Positions 13,313 through 19,297 of a stretch of 20,713 nt of DNA are shown one piece after another. Source of the stretch: a virus; the IMG/VR virus record IMGVR_UViG_3300033816_000847, positions 1 through 20,713 of that record, one strand, 5' to 3'. A model generated the notes under the pieces. The model had not been told where the DNA came from. It made no database searches and saw only the letters and a program-made list of their open reading frames with translations. How positions within the stretch are numbered: position 1 is the first letter of the stretch; every line of letters starts with the position of its first letter. Position numbers and translations under genes: made by a program.

Positions 13313-14559
13313 TATCGTCCTTTCGCAGCTTCTTCGTAGTGTGCCCAAATACCCCACGGTGGTTCACATCCAGGGTTGCCTTTGATGATCCAAACTGTTT
13401 CGCAGTATTGTTCATCGCCCCATGAATCATACGGCATGCCGTCAGTAAACATGATGAATTTTTTAGGTTCAATGTTTTCTTGTTTCATGAATTCCCAATT
13501 GACTTCAAAGTCTGTACCTCCGCCACCTTGGGGTTCGTAAGTCATAATGTCATCTATATTGTCTGAAGTATAAGTCTTTACATTGTACACTTCGGTATCA
13601 AAGCACCACAGTGTAATCTTGTACTCGTCGAACGCCTCCATGATGCCTTTAATCTCGCCCAAGAATGCCTTGCTATCTTCTTCACTAATGGATCCGGATT
13701 GATCCATGGCAATACAGATGTCAATCATGTCTCCGGGCTTGAGTCCAGGCATGATAGCATCCATATGCCAACCTCTACGACTTGGTCGAGCCCAAGTGTA
13801 GTCATTTTTAATTACGGCTGTAATCTGTTGTTGCAGCAGTTCCTTCCAACCAATAACTGGTTCAGTGATGTCTTTGAGCAGACGCTTAACACCCGAAGGC
13901 AAATTGCCCGCACCCGCCGCCTGTGCAGCACTAATCACTGCTCCTTTGATTTCATCGCGGATAGCCTGTGCTTCTTCCTTGCTTAGTTTAGGCTTACCCG
14001 AACCATCTTCGTTATCACCGTCACCATCTTCTTCAAGATGGTCGTCGAGGATCATTTTCTCCAATTGACTAATGTCTATCTTGTCTGAATTCTCATATAG
14101 GTAATTATAAACTTCTTCGTAGCTCCAACCTTTAAATTTATTATCAAACAAGATTGGTACCACACTGATTTTTTCACCAATACGTTGTTCGACCAAGTCT
14201 TGATTAACGCAGTAGTCGGCAGCAATATTACTCAGTCGTGGCATACGGTCGCCACGCCGTCCCATGTGATCATAAACCGCATGCAAGATCTCGTGCCCCA
14301 CAAGAAATTCGAGCTGTTTTAGCGGCATCTTGTTTACAAACTCACTATTATAATAGAACTTACGCCCGTCAGTTGCAGCGGTTCCGCACCATTCATCTGC
14401 ATTAGTTAGCGTCATACGGGTAGCTAACTGTCCAAAAAACGGCGCCTTTAGTAGCAAGCCAATACGAGCAGTAGTCAGTTTCTCACGAGCCGCAGCATCA
14501 GTGCGCGGATCGGTTACAGTTACAACTTTTTCTTTGTCAATTACAGTAGATGCTGTCAT
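13312..14559 (-). CDS. Metallopeptidase-like / VWA-domain protein (DUF2201-type), partner of MoxR ATPase
   Basis: The 415-residue protein has two domains. The N-terminal one has a zinc-peptidase motif in FLVGHEILHAVYDHMGR (HEILH, residues 89-93, Glu90 as possible base) followed by NIAADYCVNQDLVEQRIG. A charged linker (about 171-190, rich in Asp, Glu and Gly) leads to a VWA-like domain with MIDAS residues: AMDQSGSIS (Asp286, Ser288, Ser290), then GGGGTDF and IMFTDGMPYDSW. This is the DUF2201 architecture (peptidase-like plus VWA), often encoded with a MoxR ATPase, and one is encoded at 14989-16092. The pair may remodel or insert cofactors into a target complex, by analogy with MoxR/VWA systems. 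AAGGAG precedes the ATG, and a near-consensus sigma-70 promoter lies at 14587-14615. Confidence 0.9.
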   Translation of the reverse strand: MTASTVIDKEKVVTVTDPRTDAAAREKLTTARIGLLLKAPFFGQLATRMTLTNADEWCGTAATDGRKFYYNSEFVNKMPLKQLEFLVGHEILHAVYDHMGRRGDRMPRLSNIAADYCVNQDLVEQRIGEKISVVPILFDNKFKGWSYEEVYNYLYENSDKIDISQLEKMILDDHLEEDGDGDNEDGSGKPKLSKEEAQAIRDEIKGAVISAAQAAGAGNLPSGVKRLLKDITEPVIGWKELLQQQITAVIKNDYTWARPSRRGWHMDAIMPGLKPGDMIDICIAMDQSGSISEEDSKAFLGEIKGIMEAFDEYKITLWCFDTEVYNVKTYTSDNIDDIMTYEPQGGGGTDFEVNWEFMKQENIEPKKFIMFTDGMPYDSWGDEQYCETVWIIKGNPGCEPPWGIWAHYEEAAKGR

Positions 14560-14586
14560 GTGTTATGCTCCTTAACTATATGTATT

Positions 14587-14615
14587 ATTATAGCGTGTTC
14601 TGGATTTATAGTCAA
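14587..14615 (-). promoter_or_regulatory. Sigma-70-type promoter for the VWA gene
   Basis: Read on the reverse strand: TTGACT at 14615-14610, a 17-base spacer, and TATAAT at 14592-14587. This is 5/6 and 6/6 to consensus at the ideal spacing. The start would fall about 7 bases further, giving a leader of roughly 20 bases with AAGGAG before the ATG at 14559. The spacer begins TATAAATC when read with the T of the -35 box, one base off the T4 late-promoter consensus TATAAATA, so late use is also conceivable. The -35 overlaps the stop codon of the upstream gene. Confidence 0.8.
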
Positions 14616-14932
14616 ACGATCCATTTAAGAGTGACGTTACTAAGGACCGTGTCATCTTTAACATATATGTATTGATGGTTTGGATAACCTTTATCCACAT
14701 GCCAACACCATGGCGGATTGAATGGTTCATATCCTTTACAACTGATTGCGGTGCTACCATATAAATCTCGTTCGCAACTTACACCGTACTGCTCAATCAT
14801 CCAAGATCTTAGCACATGAAAATTTCTATAATGAGATCTGTTAAGATCAAAATTGACTTGTATACGCAAACGATAACGCCACAGATAATGCCCTGTATGT
14901 CTCTTGTCTAATTGTTCAACAAAATATTTCAT
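14612..14932 (-). CDS. Small aromatic-rich phage protein, function unknown
   Basis: I start this gene at the ATG at 14932 (106 residues). The open frame also extends to a GTG at 14977, but that would run through the hairpin and T-run that look like the terminator of the MoxR gene. The protein has KRHTGHYLWRYRLRIQVNF, then FHVLRSWMIEQYGV, then YEPFNPPWCWHVDKGY and YIYVKDDTVLSNVTLKWIV, rich in Tyr and Trp. No family is recognised. No Shine-Dalgarno sequence is seen before the ATG (it is preceded by the T-run), so expression may be weak or depend on read-through. Confidence 0.68.
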   Translation of the reverse strand: MKYFVEQLDKRHTGHYLWRYRLRIQVNFDLNRSHYRNFHVLRSWMIEQYGVSCERDLYGSTAISCKGYEPFNPPWCWHVDKGYPNHQYIYVKDDTVLSNVTLKWIV

Positions 14933-14935
14933 AAT

Positions 14936-14969
14936 AAAAAAAGGGGTCTTACGGACCAAGTCCTGCCCC
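14936..14969 (-). terminator. Probable intrinsic terminator after the MoxR gene
   Basis: On the reverse strand, 20 bases after the MoxR stop, an imperfect hairpin (outer GGGG/CCCC at 14966-14969 and 14943-14946, inner GGAC/GTCC or alternatively GGTC/GACC) is followed at once by seven T (14942-14936). The two inner pairings are mutually exclusive, which might allow partial read-through. Confidence 0.6.
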
Positions 14970-14988
14970 TGCCTCACACGCGACTCAA

Positions 14989-16092
14989 TTATTTAGACGA
15001 ACCGGCTGCTGCAAGAACATACTTGCCGTAACGCTGATGGAACTCATCGAAGCTTGGCATCTTGCCTGGAACCATTGGCAGATTGTATGTAGTCAACGCA
15101 ACTCGCGCACCCATGACAGTGACTTCGGTAGTAAAGTTATCCATCATGAACCGCAGGAAGTTGTCGGCCATCTTATGGAACTCGGCGATCTTGTCTTTAT
15201 TCTTGGTGTGAAAGTCTTGTAACTCGTAGCACATACTGGTGGTCAGCGAATACATAGCCGACACTTCTTTGGTCTTGAGTTCTTTAACCTTGCCTGCAAG
15301 AATGTCTTCGGGCTTTGGCAGCGAACCAGCCACTTTGCGATGAGCCATAAACTTGTGTGCAATACCCTCGCCTACGCAGCCTGCAACAAGATCCGTTAGT
15401 TCTGACGCGGGCATGTCTGTGTCTTTGCAAAAGTCACTTGCAAAGGTCCACGAACGCGGTGTAGCAAACGAACGACTGTTACTACGCGGATCAAAGTCAA
15501 ACATGTCACTCTTAGCGAACGACAGATAACCAACAACATCCGCATGGATTTTGTTCTTAACAGCCCATGTCTGCCAGGATTCAAAGTCTGGACGGACCTC
15601 CAAGTGTACAAAGCGATTGGCAAGTGGACTTGGCATACGATATGTAACGCCTTTGTCCGAATCTCTATTACCCGCTGCAACCATTACGACATTGTCTGGC
15701 AATCGATACTTGCCAATACGACGATTCAAAATTAGTTGATATGCTGCGGCTTGCACTGCGGGTGCAGCCGAATTCATCTCATCCAGGAGTAATACTACAA
15801 TCGGATACTGTGCCGCAAGTTCTTCATCAGGCAAGTCAATTGGCGGTGCCCAATCCATAAGACCCTTGTCTTTGTTATAGAATGGAATGCCGCGCATGTC
15901 TGTAGGTTCCATCTGCGAAAGACGCAGGTCAATCATGTACCCGCCGAGCTCGCGACAAATGTCAGCGATTACCTCGCTTTTACCAACACCTGGTGGTCCC
16001 CAAAGGAACATAGGTCGTTTGTGTTTAAACGACCTTAGGATACGACTACGAGCCTCTTCGGGCGTAACCGTACGGGTTTCTGTAACTGCCAT
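14989..16092 (-). CDS. MoxR-type AAA+ ATPase
   Basis: The 367-residue protein has Walker A GPPGVGKS (32-39), Walker B VVLLLDEMNSA (99-109), sensor 1 VAAGNRD (138-144) and a conserved arginine in SPLANRF (Arg160), in the order found in MoxR/AAA_5 ATPases. NSAAPAVQAAAYQLILNRRI is the usual helix after Walker B in this group. MoxR ATPases work as hexamers with a VWA-domain partner, and such a partner is encoded at 13312-14559. AAGGAG (16100-16105) lies 7 bases before the ATG. A TATAAT at 16124-16129 and a hairpin just upstream suggest an independent transcript. In T4-like marine phages MoxR genes are common, with no proven role. Confidence 0.93.
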   Translation of the reverse strand: MAVTETRTVTPEEARSRILRSFKHKRPMFLWGPPGVGKSEVIADICRELGGYMIDLRLSQMEPTDMRGIPFYNKDKGLMDWAPPIDLPDEELAAQYPIVVLLLDEMNSAAPAVQAAAYQLILNRRIGKYRLPDNVVMVAAGNRDSDKGVTYRMPSPLANRFVHLEVRPDFESWQTWAVKNKIHADVVGYLSFAKSDMFDFDPRSNSRSFATPRSWTFASDFCKDTDMPASELTDLVAGCVGEGIAHKFMAHRKVAGSLPKPEDILAGKVKELKTKEVSAMYSLTTSMCYELQDFHTKNKDKIAEFHKMADNFLRFMMDNFTTEVTVMGARVALTTYNLPMVPGKMPSFDEFHQRYGKYVLAAAGSSK

Positions 16093-16123
16093 TTATATTC
16101 TCCTTGTCAACGTGTGAAACAAT

Positions 16124-16129
16124 ATTATA
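16124..16129 (-). promoter_or_regulatory. Probable -10 element for the MoxR gene
   Basis: TATAAT on the reverse strand, 32 bases before the ATG at 16092. The expected -35 region falls inside the hairpin arm (CAGACG at 17-base spacing) and matches the consensus poorly, so an activator or phage-modified polymerase may be needed. Confidence 0.5.
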
Positions 16130-16144
16130 GTACAATCGCGAATA

Positions 16145-16174
16145 AGCGTCTGTCGCTTTTACACAACAGACGCT
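16145..16174 (-). terminator. Strong hairpin between two reverse genes, likely terminator
   Basis: A perfect 9-base stem, AGCGTCTGT (16145-16153) with ACAGACGCT (16166-16174), has a 12-base loop and starts 8 bases after the stop of the 131-residue gene. The reverse-strand tail is only TATT, so this is not a classical T-rich terminator. It could also stabilise the 3' end of the transcript or act on the MoxR promoter, whose -35 region it covers. Confidence 0.55.
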
Positions 16175-16181
16175 CATTTTA

Positions 16182-16577
16182 TTACAGACCGTTCTTCTCG
16201 CGCCATTCATCTGCTTTAACAGCCTTGTCAGCCATCCATGCATCAAAGAACTTGGCAGCATCCATGCCAGGCTTCAATTCAGCTGGCACTCGCTTGGCTT
16301 TGGTTGCGACTACTTTAGTAGTCTTAGCAGCCTTAACCTTGACAACAGCAGGCTTTGCAGCCTTAGCAGCACGAGCCGGTTTAGTAGCAGTCATACCCAC
16401 CGTAGCCAAGTATGCAACGGCAGCATCCTTGTCCATTGCATTGGGTAGTGCAACAATGTTAATCTCAGTGCAACCAAAACGCTCAAGTGCCTTAGCACGA
16501 TTAGCGTCGTTAGCAAATTTGTAAACAACAGCACCATTCTCAACGCAAGTGCCTGCAAAAGTAAAAGTCTTAGACAT
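16182..16577 (-). CDS. Two-domain phage protein with Ala/Lys-rich linker, function unknown
   Basis: The 131-residue protein has an N-terminal domain (TFTFAGTCVENGAVVYKF, then NRAKALERFGCTEINIVALP, about 1-62) and a C-terminal helical piece (GMDAAKFFDAWMADKAVKAD). Between them lies a low-complexity linker (about 64-100) made almost only of Ala, Lys, Val, Thr and Pro, like the basic tails of histone H1-like proteins. Nucleic-acid binding is possible. The ATG at 16577 has AGGAG 7 bases upstream, and a good extended -10 promoter lies at 16624-16652. I recall proteins with this N-terminal pattern in marine T4-like phages. Function unknown. Confidence 0.78.
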   Translation of the reverse strand: MSKTFTFAGTCVENGAVVYKFANDANRAKALERFGCTEINIVALPNAMDKDAAVAYLATVGMTATKPARAAKAAKPAVVKVKAAKTTKVVATKAKRVPAELKPGMDAAKFFDAWMADKAVKADEWREKNGL

Positions 16578-16623
16578 GTACTCTCCTATAAATTACGGGT
16601 TAAATTAACTACACAACACATAC

Positions 16624-16652
16624 AGTATAGCAAAATGGGTCTTTTTAGTCTA
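16624..16652 (-). promoter_or_regulatory. Extended -10 sigma-70-type promoter for the 131-residue gene
   Basis: On the reverse strand: TAGACT (16652-16647), a 17-base spacer ending in TGC, then TATACT (16629-16624). The TGn just before the -10 makes an extended -10 element, which compensates for the 4/6 match of the -35. The promoter starts at the very stop codon of the upstream gene (16650-16652). Confidence 0.68.
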
Positions 16653-16997
16653 CCGTTTTTTGAGCTTCTTTTTTTGTTGCTTTTTAGCAACATTTGTGGG
16701 TGTTGCTAAAGGTGCAACTTTTGTTGCATTTTTCATAATATGGAACAAATCTGTTGCTTTTTTAAAATTAAAATTTGGATGCTTATACATATAGTCAATT
16801 TTGCGCTCTAAAACTTGCAAAACTTCTAACAAGTCCATTTTTGTTGCAAAATCGCTATCCATTAGTATTTTGTTAACATCATGCTTGTCTAACATGTACT
16901 CTACCCATTTTGTTGTAGCGGGTATTTTGTAATATTGAACTATTGCTTTATTGCTATTGCGAGTTGCATATTTTGTAATATATGTACGAGCTTGCAT
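16650..16997 (-). CDS. Small basic phage protein, function unknown
   Basis: The 115-residue protein is basic overall and ends in a lysine-rich tail (AKKQQKKKLKKR). The middle (YYKIPATTKWVEYMLDKHD, then KMDLLEVLQVLERKIDYMYK) appears helical. The ATG at 16997 has a strong Shine-Dalgarno AAAGGAGG 6 bases upstream. No known domain is recognised. The DNA of this gene is unusual for many GTTGC/GCAAC words and two small perfect hairpins near its 3' end (16675-16692 and 16713-16728). Function unknown; nucleic-acid contact through the tail is a guess. Confidence 0.75.
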   Translation of the reverse strand: MQARTYITKYATRNSNKAIVQYYKIPATTKWVEYMLDKHDVNKILMDSDFATKMDLLEVLQVLERKIDYMYKHPNFNFKKATDLFHIMKNATKVAPLATPTNVAKKQQKKKLKKR

Positions 16998-17023
16998 ATA
17001 GCCTCCTTTTAACGAGACTGTAC

Positions 17024-17029
17024 ATTATA
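17024..17029 (-). promoter_or_regulatory. Probable -10 element for the 115-residue gene
   Basis: TATAAT on the reverse strand, 27 bases before the ATG at 16997. A TTGCAC lies 17 bases upstream as a weak -35 (first three bases match). It sits in the only gap between two genes here, and the gene has a strong ribosome-binding site. Confidence 0.5.
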
Positions 17030-17058
17030 TGCAAAACGCGAATTATGTGCAACGGTTG

Positions 17059-17424
17059 TTAAAGTTGTAAGTTGTCCAGGTATTGTTGAAGATTGTCGGC
17101 GTGCAATTTAAGCAGTACAGTTTCTTGCTCGCCCAATAGAATTAATTTATCTGGTTTTTCAATATAATAGGGACAAGTAAATAGCCGGCTTAGTTGTATA
17201 AGGGTACGATTACGCAAAGGTTCGCTTAAACTGCATTCGTATAAAGGAATTTTTGTAAACTTCTTAATAAATTGCCAACCAGATTTGCTTAGTCGTAAAC
17301 TGTTTGGATCGGTGGGGTTCCACCACCAAACTTTGATATACTGTGGATATTCGGTGGCACTATGATCACCTGCTTGTAGTATACCTTCGGTGTAACTTTG
17401 TTGATTACGGGTAGATTTGATCAC
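17059..17424 (-). CDS. Phage protein with WWW motif, function unknown (GTG start)
   Basis: The 121-residue protein has a striking YIKVWWWNPTDPNSLRLSKS at about 29-48, then LYECSLSEPLRNRTLIQLSR and FTCPYYIEKPDKLILLGEQE, ending in LHADNLQQYLDNLQL. The start is uncertain: the frame has a stop only three codons before the GTG at 17424, and no ATG occurs before the conserved-looking part. GTG inside the end of the upstream gene (20-base overlap) is therefore the only practical choice. No Shine-Dalgarno sequence is at proper spacing, so coupling is likely. No family is recognised; I recall similar unannotated proteins in marine T4-like phages. Confidence 0.72.
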   Translation of the reverse strand: MIKSTRNQQSYTEGILQAGDHSATEYPQYIKVWWWNPTDPNSLRLSKSGWQFIKKFTKIPLYECSLSEPLRNRTLIQLSRLFTCPYYIEKPDKLILLGEQETVLLKLHADNLQQYLDNLQL

Positions 17425-17692
17425 CTTGTTTCATTAGGACCACAGTGAATTTGTCCGTTTTAAAAAGGGTGTTAAGTTTTTTGCAAAGATTAATAGCATG
17501 TCCACTATTGCTAAACGAAACCTTCTTGTATTTTGGTCCTGGATAGTGTAATAAGGTGTGATGTGTTTTTAAATTGATAGGCGCATTGTCGTAAAAAACT
17601 GCCCAAATACCTTCTGAGCTCAGCACTTGGTCACTCTTGTAGTTAGTTTTATTTACATGCTCTAACAACACAGTTGGTTTGGGTCTTGCCAT
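17405..17692 (-). CDS. Small basic phage protein, function unknown
   Basis: The 95-residue protein has ARPKPTVLLEHVNKTNYKSD, then EGIWAVFYDNAPINLKTHH, then YPGPKYKKVSFSNSGHAINL and LFKTDKFTVVLM. The last two segments give a KYKK.SFSN.GHA.NL..KLN pattern that I remember from many marine T4-like phages, always as hypothetical. It is basic and probably an alpha/beta fold. AAGGA lies 9 bases before the ATG at 17692, and a late-promoter-like GATAAATA lies at 17712-17719. Confidence 0.78.
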   Translation of the reverse strand: MARPKPTVLLEHVNKTNYKSDQVLSSEGIWAVFYDNAPINLKTHHTLLHYPGPKYKKVSFSNSGHAINLCKKLNTLFKTDKFTVVLMKQGDQIYP

Positions 17693-17711
17693 TGCTTGAT
17701 CCTTGATTATG

Positions 17712-17719
17712 TATTTATC
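17712..17719 (-). promoter_or_regulatory. Candidate T4-type late promoter
   Basis: GATAAATA on the reverse strand differs in one base from the T4 late consensus TATAAATA. It lies 20 bases before the ATG at 17692, so a transcript starting about 6 bases further would have a short leader containing the ribosome-binding site. A single 8-base match in an AT-rich genome is weak evidence alone. Confidence 0.35.
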
Positions 17720-17736
17720 ATAGTAAACGGCGTATT

Positions 17737-17949
17737 TTATTTAAAGCCGCCACCGTCCATAAACGTTTGGGCATTTGCTACGGGTTCTGATTCGGCTTGC
17801 GTTTCAGCCAAGTTTGCCAAAAGTATATAAATGTCGGCATGTAGATTTCTTGCCTCATCTGCATTAAGCACCAATTGCTTGGCGCCGGTTTGATTCATTT
17901 GTTGCACTTTGTTGTTGAAATTTCGAAATGCCAGACTAAGTTTCTGCAT
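17737..17949 (-). CDS. Small helical phage protein, function unknown
   Basis: The 70-residue protein looks entirely helical until its end: LSLAFRNFNNKVQQMNQTGA, then LVLNADEARNLHADIYILLA, then a polar tail ending in MDGGGFK. Its start lies 14 bases inside the upstream gene. It is the last gene of the exonuclease operon, followed by a 44-base gap. The pattern is familiar from marine T4-like phages without known function. Confidence 0.75.
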   Translation of the reverse strand: MQKLSLAFRNFNNKVQQMNQTGAKQLVLNADEARNLHADIYILLANLAETQAESEPVANAQTFMDGGGFK

Positions 17950-18412
17950 TGGTCAGTTCCTTGAGTTTGATCGTTATGTCTTCTTCGTTTTGATAAGGTC
18001 CACAAAATTGATATCTGGTGATAGTGATACGTTTTGGACAAAAATGTTTGCTCCATACGTTATTAGAAAGTATCAAGTAATAACCGGCACAATATTGACT
18101 CTTACTTTTTTCTGTTTTTGTATAAATGGGTATACGATTTTTAACATCATAAACCACGTTATAACTTTTACCTGAGATAGGAAATCCGTAAACTTTACTG
18201 GTACTATTTTTTTGTGATTTGGCTGTTGATGAAAATTTTATATTATATTTTTGTTTTAGAACTTTAACACTCGGGAAAAATTCTCTTTGTTCATTGTGAA
18301 CGTAAACAACACCACCATGATTAACTGCCTGTATGGTTGCTATTTTTTCACCTTGGTTTTCAACTACCCAAAATTTATTTTTAACTACTGGTTTGGCGAT
18401 TGGGGTGGTCAT
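17936..18412 (-). CDS. Basic phage protein, function unknown
   Basis: The 158-residue protein has a beta-rich N-terminal part (KFWVVENQGEKIATIQAVNH, then GGVVYVHNEQREFFPSVKVL). A lysine-rich C-terminal part follows (YDVKNRIPIYTKTEKSKSQY, CAGYYLILSNNVWSKHFCPK), with ITRYQFCGPY near the end. Three cysteines occur in the C-terminal half (CAGYY, HFCPK, QFCGPY) but with no zinc-finger spacing I can defend. It is coupled to the upstream gene by ATGA (18409-18412). I recall this architecture from marine T4-like phages as hypothetical. Its place in the exonuclease operon is compatible with a role in DNA metabolism, which is inference. Confidence 0.77.
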   Translation of the reverse strand: MTTPIAKPVVKNKFWVVENQGEKIATIQAVNHGGVVYVHNEQREFFPSVKVLKQKYNIKFSSTAKSQKNSTSKVYGFPISGKSYNVVYDVKNRIPIYTKTEKSKSQYCAGYYLILSNNVWSKHFCPKRITITRYQFCGPYQNEEDITIKLKELTNAET

Positions 18413-18690
18413 TTTTTTGCTAATGTATGATGTGTTACAATTTTTCCTAATTCTTGACCGAGATCCTGACTGTCTCCTATAACATACATATCATCCTCGT
18501 TGCCGTAACCTTGCGATACCCTAATCACATATCCGCCATGGGCGGTATGTACATCAAAGGATATTTTTTTGTTTGGTAATTTTTTATCTATTCCGTATGC
18601 ACCCGCACCTAAATCAATTTGTGATATTTGTCCTATACTTAAAGGACCTAAAGTTGCTGCCGATGATCCTGCCATGGTGTATGTGCTCAT
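18409..18690 (-). CDS. Small phage protein, paralogue of the next gene upstream
   Basis: The 93-residue protein carries, at about 42-85, KISFDVHTAHGGYVIRVSQG followed by DDMYVIGDSQDLGQELGKIV. This matches in order and spacing the segment 36-81 of the protein encoded at 18687-18956 (hydrophobic strand, H.A.GG, a polar turn, YxI, D, then a helix). The first 40 residues (Gly/Ser/Ala-rich) differ. Start and stop are both in ATGA overlaps with neighbours. No known domain can be named. Confidence 0.76.
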   Translation of the reverse strand: MSTYTMAGSSAATLGPLSIGQISQIDLGAGAYGIDKKLPNKKISFDVHTAHGGYVIRVSQGYGNEDDMYVIGDSQDLGQELGKIVTHHTLAKK

Positions 18691-18956
18691 ATCTTCATTT
18701 GTTCCAACATGATTGCCTGTGCTACTTGTTTTGCAAAGTCTTGGTCTTCGTGAATCATGTACAAGGTATTTTCGTGTCTATCTGTTTTTTCGTTGTATTT
18801 TCTTGATTCAAAAATGTGACCGCCTACTGCTCGATGCAATGTAAAGTTTAATCCCTCATTTCTTAAATGATCTCTTGATGATACTACTGTTTCTTTAAGC
18901 ATTATAGGTTCTTCTTGTTGCAACCAATTGCGTATGATTCGTCGTAACCAATTCAT
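18687..18956 (-). CDS. Small phage protein, tandem paralogue, function unknown
   Basis: The 89-residue protein has a basic amphipathic start (NWLRRIIRNWLQQEE), then the shared domain: GLNFTLHRAVGGHIFESRKY (35-54) and ENTLYMIHEDQDFAKQVAQA (62-81). The neighbour at 18409-18690 has the same domain, so the pair probably arose by duplication. The Trp/Arg-rich N-terminus could bind membrane or nucleic acid and is missing from the neighbour. It is joined to genes on both sides by 4-base overlaps (18953-18956 and 18687-18690). Confidence 0.76.
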   Translation of the reverse strand: MNWLRRIIRNWLQQEEPIMLKETVVSSRDHLRNEGLNFTLHRAVGGHIFESRKYNEKTDRHENTLYMIHEDQDFAKQVAQAIMLEQMKI

Positions 18957-19297
18957 TGTTTATTTTCCTGTTGTTGACACAATACCTTCATCATTTCAAA
19001 CTTGTCATTTAATTCTTTTAGTCCAGGGTGTCTGGCCATTAGTGATTGTAATCGTGATTCTTCTTCCATTTTTTTAATAGACCAATCCATGGCTTGTTGT
19101 GCCATTGGACTCAACAAGATATCGGCGGTAGTTTCAACAGAGAACCATGCCACTCCATTATACACTTCCATGGTATTCGAGCTGGTATTGTACCGCAACA
19201 TCCCGGCACTTTGTGCACCTGGACTCATTGGAGGTACATTACTGTAGCCAGCGCCAATTTGTATATGATTACTACTACTATGAATATTTTTTATCAT
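18953..19297 (-). CDS. Small protein with tail-fibre-like RYNT...YNGVAW motif
   Basis: The frame is open from 19387, but the ATG at 19297 overlaps the upstream stop as ATGA, matching the other joints of this operon; it gives 114 residues. Residues 32-51 read GMLRYNTSSNTMEVYNGVAW, the pattern G.(I/L)RYNT......Y.G..W found at the ends of many phage tail-fibre and structural proteins. The second half is helical (MDWSIKKMEEESRLQSLMAR, then HPGLKELNDKFEMMKVLC). It is too short to be a fibre by itself. It may be a small virion component or have borrowed the motif; its place in a DNA-metabolism operon is odd. Confidence 0.75.
   Translation of the reverse strand: MIKNIHSSSNHIQIGAGYSNVPPMSPGAQSAGMLRYNTSSNTMEVYNGVAWFSVETTADILLSPMAQQAMDWSIKKMEEESRLQSLMARHPGLKELNDKFEMMKVLCQQQENKQ

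Noticed and set aside
13313-13357. Upstream start (13357) for the two-span membrane protein
   Set aside because: It would lie inside the VWA gene; the ATG at 13312 has AAAGGA and a TAATG junction.
16092-16105. TATAAATG next to the MoxR start as a T4 late promoter
   Set aside because: It overlaps the start codon itself, so transcription would begin inside the gene.
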